Below are positions 26,801 through 32,978 of a stretch of 48,196 bases of DNA, piece by piece. Where the stretch lies: the NCBI GenBank assembly GCA_938002955.1, contig CALLAA010000016.1, positions 1 through 48,196 on the forward strand, read 5' to 3'. The position numbers were made by a program, and so were the translations under genes. The notes beneath the pieces are model-generated. The model saw only the letters and a program-made list of their open reading frames with translations. It did no database searches and had not been told where the DNA came from. The stretch comes from an uncultured Acidimicrobiales bacterium. GTDB taxonomy: Bacteria > Actinomycetota > Acidimicrobiia > Acidimicrobiales > SHLQ01. Position 1 is the first letter of the stretch. Every line of letters begins with the position of its first letter.

Positions 26801-28253
26801 TACGTTGCTTACGGTGCGGGGTTCTCGGGAAGCGTTCGTGTCTTCCCTCGCGGCGAACGGTGCGGACGATACTGCGGATCTTATCCCGGTGATTACCAAG
26901 GCCGAGAATGACGTGGTTGCTGAGCTTCCAGCGGTCGAGCGGGCCAACTACCGGGATGCTCGTGACCGGGTCGGCTCCGACGAAGAGGGCGTCGCTGGCA
27001 CGAAGTGGGGGCTTCGGGGTCTTGATGACATTGATCTTTCTGCAGCGGCTGGGAGGTGCTTGACTCCGACAAACTCATTCGGCGGAGCGATGCTTGTGGA
27101 AATGGCCGACGGCTCCATGTTGCCGATCGCCGATATCCAAATCGGCGATGAAGTGCTTGCCTACGACTTCGACACCGGCTCGACCGTGTCTCGTGTGGTG
27201 ACCGCAACTCTGCCGCATGAGGATTGGCTACTTCAAGCACACCTGTCCGACGGCAGCGTGATGACGGTAACCGAGGACCATCGGTTCTGGTCTGTCACGG
27301 ACAGCGGTTGGGTTGAGCTACAAGATCTCGACTCGACCGACCAGCTACTCACACCTGACGGTGTGATGGTGACGGTTGATTGGCTCGACTGGGACGCGGG
27401 CGCTGATGCACCGGCGTGGGACCTGACCGTGGCCGAGGAGCACAACTTCTTCGTCGCCGCAGACACCACGGCTGAACCGGTGCTGGTTCACAACATGTCA
27501 TTCCCATCGGAGTGGTGCGGCCTGCCAATTGCCGATGGCGAACAATTGTCGCGTTTGAACGCTGTTTCGGATTCGTTGAGTGCGATAGAAAGTCAGTCGT
27601 TGGAAGGCCTTATTCAGATCCTGAAACCGGAGGAAGGTTTGGCGATAGCAAACGCGATTGATGCTGCCGAGGTTGCTGGAGGCCGCGGTGAGATCGTGGC
27701 TCGACGTATTGTTGAGTTTTCTAGCGATTCCGCGAATGCGGCGCGACTAGATGCGTCTGGCCAGACCGGATTGGTCGGCGAGGTGTTCGGAGGGAACGTG
27801 TTTACTCGGACGCCGTCGGATTGGGTTGCGCAATCGATTCGCCAGCGGACGCTGGTAACACGGCTAGAGGACGGAACGTTCATCTCCCCCCGAACAGCTC
27901 TACGCTACGGCCCTGATGAAGCCGAGAGGTTCGACACGGTCGTTGATCATGTGTTGGACCATACGTATGCGCAGCCAGACAGGGAACAGCTCCATGGCGT
28001 GTTCACGACGAGAGACCCGTTGGTGACGGTCGACGCCGCGTGGCTTCGACGTGCTGAGGACGTGAACCCGGTTGTTCAGACGAATGGCAATACCTTGTAT
28101 CGGGTGCGCTTCGATGACTTTGTTGGGGAGCTGTCTGGTGCGCCGGCAGCCTCGCTTTCAGAGGCTGAGCGGCGAACGCGGTGGGTTGCTGTTGTCGTCA
28201 AGACCGGTGATGAGTCCCAGTTGGTCAACTCGTTCCCAATTGTGGCGCCATGA
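20862..28253 (+). CDS. giant exported polymorphic toxin: RTX-like, TSP3, VWA, Hint and variable C-terminal toxin tip
   Basis: 2463 residues. Signal peptide at 1-31; beta domain (~35-125); about ten RTX-like Ca-binding repeats of the GGNGxDxLxG type (~128-313); thirteen or so thrombospondin-3 repeats with DTDGDGxGDNADxDxDNDG and DAFPLDPxE (~333-823). A VWA domain (~963-1160) has the MIDAS set DVSGS, T in SGTDVLTAL and D in FSDGR. A long helical region follows, with a hydrophobic pre-toxin segment at ~1837-1910 (AITFVVVGGAMYLLGASSAV). A pretoxin-Hint domain spans 2066-2211: first residue C2066, TEDH block B, EHNFFV, and terminal VLVHN, the layout of inteins and self-cleaving toxin Hint domains. 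The tip (2212-2463) has HVLDH, then HGVF, AW, and a strand-rich end with SFP. This order resembles EndoU/BECR-fold RNase toxins, but I am not certain. The stop overlaps the immunity gene by 4 nt. Confidence 0.88.
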   Translation: MSKRFLLQNTAIGAIIALVATVMAASPVVGQVGETVGGAASDDAAFAEPGEAVDIDVVANDDGMDDFDAAPTLLVVDQPDGGVFSTALDEDGIAVLLFSANVTFTGITKGKYRACWGNRCDNAEVTVYVGGEACSIAGTNGPDTLTGTSGDDVICGLSGADTIDGKGGNDLIFGGNGKDTLRGSGGADEIYGGRGDDTIFGGNGADKLFGRKGADTISGNGGADEIHGNRGADIISGGNGDDMLFGGRGQDAITGGDGDDVIRGRRGDDDLRGNANADQIFGGRGADSLRGNGGDDVLNGGNGTDSLNGGNGTDTCTRGETVTNCEDDPVEPGTDTDGDGIPDDEDPDDDNDGTPDDQDAFPLDPNETTDTDGDGVGDNADPDIDGDGVDNGDDAFPLDPTETTDTDGDGTGNNADTDDDDDTFADDVDAFPLDPLEWLDTDGDGVGNNADLDDDGDGIPDVDDDDPLTPIDPTDTDGDGIPDAIDPDIDNDGIPNELDDFPNDDSESSDTDGDGIGDNADPDADNDGVLNEDDAFPFDDGETVDSDGGGLGDNADPDDDDDGVFDDVDVFPNDGTEWEDTDGDGTGNNADTNDDDDSALDVDDAFPLDPTETLDTDFDGIGNNADPDDDNDGVLDGDDAFPLDSLVSKDTDGDGIGDLLDDDNDNDGALDLADAFPNDPNETLDTDLDGVGNNADPDDDGDTFNDDVDAFPLDPNEWSDLDGNGVGDNADLVADLDGDGLPDGADPDIDGDLVDNVDDAFPLDPTEWADSDGDGIGDNEDTDDDDDGVPDDQDLLPNDPNTGTDSDGDGTPDTYDLDPNSADEPRFQVVTEEPSGAATTIVSDGLILEDEVVITEEPVAPENAISTVAASEIVDFTIDGPFTEFETARITIPIDQTLAQQPDPVEVWWFNEEYGLWVPDGTDLEVDPTNATVSVTVDHFSKFIAMRAGARPTIVKPDLIPNVCLDVGLDVVFVVDVSGSNEYDYIVDGQLVSASDKLPEFPGDSPTDRVLAVGEILDEFDSFDRAAVLSFADDQEIPDLELGSFSTGFPAVSAAVAQAVQTPRSGTDVLTALSEASDLFSLEPSNRSSVVILFSDGRGEEGQLTEAAVATAVGDDVVVHVVDLADGANPDLRNAAIATGGAYAAAYPGTGFDEVLARLNDTNDNSGIDSDGDTLTNCEELRGLPTTEAMGWSTGDGSELLHDPAHWPKSISTEVDSDGDLLWDSEEYRRVNLRSAPDLESIYSRVLDAGIDSVFLADGADAKNANLPIAQDGTVNSGFFYREPSGPVLIAKSNTLTDQRNEIVSALRTGSPLSDSEWLERVNLTIDLLALEDDVLGREPDFLSLDLLEDALSERWLDLNRQAFPAESYPQGSPWDVVEQADSTAEALIRSRLRRLLPIMKGSEVQLFDRNRDIVDEAAVLTYIDGLTLEMSQFDPESQASAWAAYFQERQSAVRSLLSRLERDADKLDSLVFEFEDLAGISTIGSETTLRGTSAGLAAAEYTQVTAAGERPLRLGARGAYRLLRYRSQNVLDDYDRLLASALRWEFSEEVDANGNFVTEAGPQRDRSFFVDAAPTDLEYKRLVLEAAAAFRLGDETYLADQQPIYPLFRPEQNDAINFLLAEFAEESVPRRGAVIETEGLVSKGLAAFERPSVLWRDFEPVAENEANIDAEALGRIWDDLSLASSGYMFDDNNILGSAWKETWGVDGVLNEPNINSQVDLTWEEYALRFQHIPELYTAVDLNEVNTDTFAENHPGMFTKADIIALAELRWTYAYFGNNADLIDTIKRDNDPDNERFISREDMQDFIELMRPTVSSASIARMEILVGAGFFDDKLNLQDLIAVFEALAITFVVVGGAMYLLGASSAVMSMVGFVAAVNDIALIGVNVAEGDIGAAVFDGIFILADGLIAGRALVDTLGRRLISATEASRAVVRTWNGSGAVLESQLRYSDEYFAPDDLSAAFADGFATRPEGTVSSQGLDTLLTVRGSREAFVSSLAANGADDTADLIPVITKAENDVVAELPAVERANYRDARDRVGSDEEGVAGTKWGLRGLDDIDLSAAAGRCLTPTNSFGGAMLVEMADGSMLPIADIQIGDEVLAYDFDTGSTVSRVVTATLPHEDWLLQAHLSDGSVMTVTEDHRFWSVTDSGWVELQDLDSTDQLLTPDGVMVTVDWLDWDAGADAPAWDLTVAEEHNFFVAADTTAEPVLVHNMSFPSEWCGLPIADGEQLSRLNAVSDSLSAIESQSLEGLIQILKPEEGLAIANAIDAAEVAGGRGEIVARRIVEFSSDSANAARLDASGQTGLVGEVFGGNVFTRTPSDWVAQSIRQRTLVTRLEDGTFISPRTALRYGPDEAERFDTVVDHVLDHTYAQPDREQLHGVFTTRDPLVTVDAAWLRRAEDVNPVVQTNGNTLYRVRFDDFVGELSGAPAASLSEAERRTRWVAVVVKTGDESQLVNSFPIVAP
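26843..27088 (+). repeat. direct repeat copy 1 (pre-Hint/Hint junction of the toxin gene)
   Basis: 246 bp encoding residues ~1995-2076, up to the first residues of the Hint domain. It recurs at 32979-33224, same orientation, with 6 mismatches counted by eye (~97.6% identity), 6136 bp away. Confidence 0.93.
27191..27494 (+). repeat. Hint-domain repeat, intact copy
   Basis: The stretch encodes the last ~100 residues of the Hint domain. The same stretch recurs at 29934-30237; over 99 aligned residues I count 10 differences. Confidence 0.88.
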
Positions 28254-28600
28254 CAGAGCTTCCGCAGTCGCTTGTGGATTATTGGGGGACTCTCCAGCCC
28301 GAGTACATTTTGATTGCTGGGTATTGTCCCTATCAGCCGCCGCTCACCGGTTCGGTGGAACCGATTGTCTTAGAAGGAGGCGAGGTTGTCCTCTACTGTG
28401 AAAGTTGCGGCACGGTATGGGTGTCTCTCGACGAGTATCACAATGGTGACGGGGTCGCAGTGAGAGCGCCGGAGTCGGTCATCAATGAGCACTTGCACAA
28501 GCGTAAGGGCACCTCGCGGTACGCGACGGCCGAGGATGTGGCGCATCTTCGGGCTGAATGGAAGATCGTTCCCAACTGGCGGTTGACGAATGGGCAATAA
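28250..28600 (+). CDS. presumed immunity protein for the giant toxin's tip
   Basis: A 116-residue cytosolic protein starting with an ATG that overlaps the toxin stop (ATGA at 28250-28253). That position and coupling are the usual layout of polymorphic toxin immunity genes. It has three Cys, in GYCP and CESCG, which may hold a metal, and a strand-rich centre (SVEPIVLEGGEVVLYCESCG). The C-terminal third is helical and basic. I do not recognise the family; the function is assigned by context only. The next cassette begins in the codon after its stop. Confidence 0.68.
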   Translation: MTELPQSLVDYWGTLQPEYILIAGYCPYQPPLTGSVEPIVLEGGEVVLYCESCGTVWVSLDEYHNGDGVAVRAPESVINEHLHKRKGTSRYATAEDVAHLRAEWKIVPNWRLTNGQ

Positions 28601-28609
28601 CCGATCGTC

Positions 28610-29017
28610 TTGCGCAATAGCCGTCAGTACCCGGCTGCGCCCGACGAAGCTTCGGCTCTAGTTCGGGAGACTTTTGGCGACCAAAATCTAGTCGTAGGTG
28701 TTCGTGGAAGGGCAGTAACAGGTCTTTCCTTCAAGAACGGTACTGTTGGGAATGGAATCGGCGACATGGACATCTTTGTCGTGAGCGACGAAGCGTACCA
28801 GCAGGGTGTGAGGGCCGGAGCAAGAGCAAAGGATGGCGCTTTGCCAGTAGCAGACACCGAATTGGTGCCTGAGTGGGAGGCACTGCAGAATGAGATTTTG
28901 GACCGGTTCGTGGATCGAGTTGCTTTCCCCCCCGACTCTGATTTCAAGACAACGATTCGCATCTTTAGTGAAGACGGCTTCGCCCAGGTACAAACAGGCT
29001 GGGAGGTGCTGAATTGA
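28610..29017 (+). CDS. orphan toxin-tip fragment with nucleotidyltransferase-like motif
   Basis: The frame opens immediately after the immunity gene stop (from 28601), and the first possible start is TTG at 28610, giving 135 residues. It has no signal peptide or delivery region. Residues ~31-62 read GVRGRAVTGLSFKNG, then GDMDIFVVSDE, matching the hG-R-G ... DxDh pattern of nucleotidyltransferase-fold toxins seen at the ends of Rhs/FHA/WXG toxins. The C-terminal part is acidic and ends FAQVQTGWEVLN. I infer a displaced C-terminal tip, silent unless recombined behind a Hint or pre-toxin region. It overlaps the next gene by 4 nt (TTGA). Confidence 0.6.
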   Translation: MRNSRQYPAAPDEASALVRETFGDQNLVVGVRGRAVTGLSFKNGTVGNGIGDMDIFVVSDEAYQQGVRAGARAKDGALPVADTELVPEWEALQNEILDRFVDRVAFPPDSDFKTTIRIFSEDGFAQVQTGWEVLN

Positions 29018-29340
29018 GCGCTGAGACAAGATTGAGGATCGTCCTAATTGAGACAGATGTGTCAATCGCCGACTTGGCTGAAGAGTTACGCGAGATTCTC
29101 AACGCTGCTCCTGAGAATCAGGATCCATTTCCCAGATCTCAGGAGCGGGAAAGTATGAACCACAACGGTGACTATTGGTTGTTTGGCCTGCTTGAAGTAG
29201 AGGTAGTGCTGATGCGGAGCGACGATCCCGGCGTCCTCGAGATCTTTCTTAGAACAGCCGACGATGAGTTCCGCTCGTCCTTGGTGCAAAAGCTCGGCAA
29301 GATTCTCTCAGGCCGGGGATATCGCGTATCGCTAATCTAG
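29014..29340 (+). CDS. presumed immunity protein for the nucleotidyltransferase-like tip
   Basis: A 108-residue small soluble protein starting with TTG overlapping the preceding stop (TTGA at 29014-29017). An alpha/beta pattern is visible: strand LRIVLIE, helix IADLAEELREILN, strands GDYWLFGLLEVEVVLM, helix, then RGYRVSLI. No family recognised. Its coupling to the orphan tip is the reason for the call. Its stop (TAG, 29338-29340) directly abuts the stop of the minus-strand exonuclease. Confidence 0.6.
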   Translation: MSAETRLRIVLIETDVSIADLAEELREILNAAPENQDPFPRSQERESMNHNGDYWLFGLLEVEVVLMRSDDPGVLEIFLRTADDEFRSSLVQKLGKILSGRGYRVSLI

Positions 29341-29871
29341 TCACGTCCGCGGGATTCTTAGGCCCATCTCGGCGATCCGAAGTAGCGCCCCTGCGTTTCC
29401 CAGTGCGTCGTCTAGGGCGTTGTGAGTGTGTGCACCGGTGCGGAGCTTCTTCCACTCGGTTGCCTTGCGCGAGTCCTTCTTGAATCCGGCGTACAGGTCT
29501 CCGATTCGACGTGAGGAGAAGCCGAAGGGGTTCGGAATCCCGACGAGGGCGAAGTAGTAGGTAATGAAGGCCGCGTCGAAGCCAGGGTTGTCAGATACAA
29601 GCACAGCGCTGTTTTCGGCTGTCGCTTTCACCCAGTCAGCGAGTTGTTGCATTGCGATAGCCGCTTCCAGCCCGTGCTCAACCAAATGCTCCATCGATAG
29701 TCCGGCGACTGCCAGAGCCTCCTGGTTGACTCCAGCATTCGGGAGTGGTTTGAACTCGACGTAAAATTGGTCTTCAAGCTGGCCGCGAACTGCTACTGCG
29801 CCGAGCGATGTCATTGAGTAGAGGCCGGGTGCTGGACCGTTCGCTTCAATGTCTACCGAGAACCATGTCAT
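29341..29871 (-). CDS. DEDDh 3'-5' exonuclease family protein
   Basis: A 176-residue exonuclease-fold protein of the DnaQ/RNase T class. Exo I is FSVDIEANGPAPG (D and E ligands), Exo II region DNPGFDAAF (third Asp), Exo III HTHNALDDALGNA (His and fourth Asp), so all catalytic residues are present. Start ATG at 29871; a frame continues to 30240 antisense to the Hint fragment and is not credible. It is the only minus-strand gene in the toxin array, filling exactly the gap between two modules. It could be cargo of an insertion, a nucleic-acid processing enzyme unrelated to the toxin, or part of a defence function. Confidence 0.83.
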   Translation of the reverse strand: MTWFSVDIEANGPAPGLYSMTSLGAVAVRGQLEDQFYVEFKPLPNAGVNQEALAVAGLSMEHLVEHGLEAAIAMQQLADWVKATAENSAVLVSDNPGFDAAFITYYFALVGIPNPFGFSSRRIGDLYAGFKKDSRKATEWKKLRTGAHTHNALDDALGNAGALLRIAEMGLRIPRT

Positions 29872-29880
29872 GTCGTCAGT

Positions 29881-31077
29881 GTGGGTTCGGTATGGCCTCT
29901 TTACAACGATGCTTACCGCCGCCGCGTAACTACTCGTGAGGTGACCGCAACGTTGCCGCACGCCGATTGGCTGCTCGAAGCGCATTTGTCTGATGGCAGC
30001 GTGATGACGGTGACCGAGGATCACCGGTTCTGGTCGGTCACCGACAACGGTTGGGTCGAACTCCAGGATCTCGACACGACTGACTTGTTGCTTACGCCCG
30101 ATGGTGCGACCGTGACAGTCGACTGGCTGGACTGGGACGCAGGAGCCGACGCGCCGGCATGGGACCTGACCGTCCAGGCAGAGCACAACTTCTTCGTGGC
30201 CGCCGACGCCACGGCTGAGCCCGTGTTGGTGCACAACCAAACGCCCGGCTTCTTCTGCGGTGTGCCGGTAGATGATCCTGAGGTTGCGGCGGACTTGGTC
30301 GACTTGAATCGTCGGCTTGACGACACAGGAGACTCTGACGCGGTTGGTTCTGCACTCACAAGGCTCTCGGAGAATCTGGCCGATGAGGGCCTCGATGCTG
30401 CTGGTGTCGATCGAATCCTCAACGTCATCGTCGATGTTGAGCGTCGCGGTGACACGGACCTCGCTGAGACCATGGCGCGTAACCTCGCCGCAGACTCGAG
30501 GGCGACCGAGGGGATCGTGCGGAGAGAGCTCGATCTCGCAGCGAACGGCAGTGCGAATGCCGGTGTGTACTCTGAGAGCGTGTTGGGAGATTCAGACTAT
30601 GCGGCCATTTGGGCCATGGCTGCTGGGCGTCAAGACCAGGTTTTGGTGCGCATCGATGACCCCGATTTCTGGAGCTTTGAAAGTGATGTCACGAATTTGG
30701 CCGAGCTACGGATTAGGGACTACCTGGTTGCGGACGGTAGATCGGTCGACAATTTCCCATTGGAGCCGGTTCCCGGCAGACGGGACCCCGACGCTCTAGT
30801 TGACGGCGTGAAGACCGATTTTAAGTCTCTCTCGGAGACTGGAGGTGAGAACGCGTTGTACAACAACGTTCGAAACTCTCTGCAGTCCCCCCAAGGTCCG
30901 AACCTCGTAGTTGACGCTCGTACAAATGCGGGCGACGGGGTCGGCAGGGAATTTGCTCGGTTGGAAATTGAGCGTGCGCTTGATGAAGCTACAGCGGTTG
31001 GATTGGCCCGAGTGGACGTGCTTCTCGATGATGACACCCCGCTCACCTGGGTCCAAGGGACGGGATTCCTACCGTGA
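29881..31077 (+). CDS. orphan tip: 5'-truncated Hint domain plus nuclease-like toxin
   Basis: 398 codons from a GTG at 29881, nine bases from the divergent exonuclease start; whether this start is used is unclear. Residues ~18-119 repeat the toxin's Hint domain (89 of 99 residues identical) but lack the first ~45 residues, including the catalytic Cys block, so it cannot self-process. After the terminal VLVHN comes a helical linker opening FFCGVPVDD, similar in style to the CGLPIAD linker of the main tip. The C-terminal ~120 residues contain DALVDGVKTDFKSLSETG and NLVVDART, resembling the PD-(D/E)xK-type CdiA C-terminal tRNases. I infer a former tip of the giant toxin, displaced downstream. 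GTGA overlap links it to the LRR gene. Confidence 0.72.
   Translation: MGSVWPLYNDAYRRRVTTREVTATLPHADWLLEAHLSDGSVMTVTEDHRFWSVTDNGWVELQDLDTTDLLLTPDGATVTVDWLDWDAGADAPAWDLTVQAEHNFFVAADATAEPVLVHNQTPGFFCGVPVDDPEVAADLVDLNRRLDDTGDSDAVGSALTRLSENLADEGLDAAGVDRILNVIVDVERRGDTDLAETMARNLAADSRATEGIVRRELDLAANGSANAGVYSESVLGDSDYAAIWAMAAGRQDQVLVRIDDPDFWSFESDVTNLAELRIRDYLVADGRSVDNFPLEPVPGRRDPDALVDGVKTDFKSLSETGGENALYNNVRNSLQSPQGPNLVVDARTNAGDGVGREFARLEIERALDEATAVGLARVDVLLDDDTPLTWVQGTGFLP
29934..30237 (+). repeat. Hint-domain repeat, truncated copy
   Basis: Second copy of 27191-27494. Similarity begins abruptly at 29934, inside the Hint domain, marking a recombination breakpoint. Confidence 0.85.
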
Positions 31078-31943
31078 ACCGGAGCAGTCGAGAGGAAGCG
31101 GAAGCAGGCAAGGACCTGAGTAAATGGATAGGCCACACGGTTTCGTATTTGGACGAGGACATGTCGTTTTCCGAGATCTACGGCCCGCTCCCAGCCTCGA
31201 TACGTCATTTTCGGAACCTTGAGTCAATAACGGGGAGCGACTGTCCATTCCTTCCACTCCCCGACGAGCTGGGCGAACTAAGCCAGTTGATCCGAATTAG
31301 CTTCACCAACGTGAAGATCGCAAAGCTCCCAGAGACGATCGGGGACCTAGCACAGTTGGCGATTCTTGATGTCAACGCTGGAGGCCTCGAGTCGATTCCG
31401 GAGAGCGTTGGGCAGTTGCATAGCTTACGGGAACTCTCTCTTTGGCAGAACAGGATCCGCCATTTACCCGGTGGGATTTCGCAGCTGCAAGGACTAAGTG
31501 TTCTCGACTTGAGCGACAACAACCTCGGGTCACGTGCTTCATCACTCGAAGCTCTTTCTGGGCTCTCGGGACTTCGTTCACTGAACCTACGTGGGAACCG
31601 CCTTCGCGGGATTTCAGAACGAGTCGGATTGCTGGATTTGGAATCGCTCAACCTCTCTTGCAACTACCTGTCAAACGACCGATTGGCCATACGGCCGGGG
31701 AGCTTTCCGAATCTAAAGCACCTTTCCCTGAGCCTAAATCAGCTGCTTGATTTGCCGGAATTCGTATTCTCTTGCAAGGGGCTCGAATCGCTATCGCTCG
31801 AACATAACCTGATCGCCGCACTCCCGCCTGACATCCGTGAGAGGTTGCCAAATCTGTCGCGGATCGCCATCGCCGGCAACCCGATGACAGAGCTGCCTGA
31901 AGGCATCGAGCGGTTCACTAGGCCCGATCTTTCGAAGCAGTGA
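31074..31943 (+). CDS. leucine-rich-repeat protein, presumed immunity partner
   Basis: A 289-residue cytosolic protein with about eight to nine LRRs of 22-24 residues from residue ~45 onward, following LxxLxLxxNxLxxLPxxI. Examples are LRELSLWQNRIRHLPGGISQ and LESLSLEHNLIAALPPDIRE. The N-terminus (MNRSSREEAEAGKDLSKWIG) is charged and helical. It starts with GTG overlapping the nuclease-like tip's stop (GTGA, 31074-31077), the same spacing as the other tip/partner pairs here. LRRs bind proteins, so neutralising the tip by binding is plausible, but this is inference from position. No signal peptide. Confidence 0.72.
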   Translation: MNRSSREEAEAGKDLSKWIGHTVSYLDEDMSFSEIYGPLPASIRHFRNLESITGSDCPFLPLPDELGELSQLIRISFTNVKIAKLPETIGDLAQLAILDVNAGGLESIPESVGQLHSLRELSLWQNRIRHLPGGISQLQGLSVLDLSDNNLGSRASSLEALSGLSGLRSLNLRGNRLRGISERVGLLDLESLNLSCNYLSNDRLAIRPGSFPNLKHLSLSLNQLLDLPEFVFSCKGLESLSLEHNLIAALPPDIRERLPNLSRIAIAGNPMTELPEGIERFTRPDLSKQ

Positions 31944-32413
31944 CACTCGATACCCGCGCTAGCGGCGCAGTTTTCGACCGTGCGACCGTCTGGTTTGCGG
32001 GCTGCTAGGCGTTCTGATTTGTCGCGGTCTGTTGTGTTGCAGGCTGATGATGTTGTGACGTCGCCTTCTTCGGAGAACGCGTTTTGGGAGTTCGTGACTC
32101 GCGACCTGTTGATCAACTCTTCGGACCCTGGTAACCAAATCGCGACAGCGTTTCAATAGATAATGCCCTCGAAAAGGTTCTAGACGGGCAGACACAGCGT
32201 GTGATCATCACTGTCCGGGGAGATACACAGATGGCTGACGTGCTAGCGGCGTGGGATGCGAAGCTGGAGGAGGTTTCGGACCTTCCAGGCCCACTCGGCC
32301 AAATCTTGGGTTATCCAGCCGACACGGCTCGGTTCCCGTTAGCGGATTTGCAGGTGATCGACCTCGATGCTGCCGATCCGCTGAGGTCGATGGTCAGGTT
32401 GTTCCCGCAGTGA
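31944..32413 (+). pseudogene. frameshifted remnant of a fourth toxin tip
   Basis: A frame open from the codon after the LRR stop reads through PSGLRAARRSDLSRSVVLQ and FWEFVTRDLLINSSDPGNQ, then stops at a TAG at ~32156. A second frame (+2) continues with RDSVSIDNALEKVLDGQTQR then VIITVRGDTQMADVLAAWD to the TGA at 32411-32413. Joined at about 32130-32150 they make one helical, polar polypeptide of ~150 residues. The latter part could be read alone from the GTG at 32201 (70 codons). I infer a decayed tip; its family is unrecognised. It overlaps the next partner gene by 4 nt, like the intact pairs. Confidence 0.6.
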
Positions 32414-32967
32414 GTAAATCGTCGAGCCGCAAGTGGTTACTTCACAGCTCGCTGTAGAGGAATGAGGTCGCTGAGCTGTTGGGGGTGATCTCGCTTGAGA
32501 ACGAATGGGTAGCCCAGGTTCCATACCCGGTCGAGGGATGGAATGTTGGAGAGCATTACACGATAAAGGTTCGCCCGAACGGCGTTTTTTGGGATTCCGA
32601 GTTGTTGGGTGAACTCGAAACCACGCACAACGTTGGAGCGTTCGTGGCGCTTGAAGAAGATGAAGGCACTTTTGGTCGGATTCACGCCACGGTTACGGCT
32701 GATTTGATTCAGCATCCTGCGGTTGTTGCCGGGGTGTATTGCGACACGATGGTGGGTTCCTATTTGGTTTGGGGAGAGCGGGTCGAGCTCGTTTCTCAGA
32801 ATCTCTTCGGTGAGACGTTGACTGACGTCGAGCAAGAGAGGCTCATCGAGCGATTTCTTCCCGTTCTTGAAAGGCGGGAACGAACCGTTGTCGACCCGCT
32901 CGTCGCAGAACTCAAGAGCCGCGGAATCGAGTACACGCACCGTGAGGTCCCATTCCCAACGGTGTGA
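32410..32967 (+). pseudogene. immunity-like gene interrupted by an amber codon
   Basis: A GTG at 32410 overlaps the preceding stop (GTGA) exactly as in the intact pairs. After 15 codons (VSKSSSRKWLLHSSL) an in-frame TAG occurs at 32455-32457, and the same frame then continues uninterrupted to 32967. The downstream part could be made alone from TTG 32479 or GTG 32485 (160-162 residues). It is acidic, with EWVAQVPYPVEGWNVGEHYT and a helical C-terminus (DVEQERLIERFLPVLERRER). The family is not recognised. Either the gene is dead or it now uses the internal start. Confidence 0.62.
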
Positions 32968-32978
32968 TCTGAGGGCTG

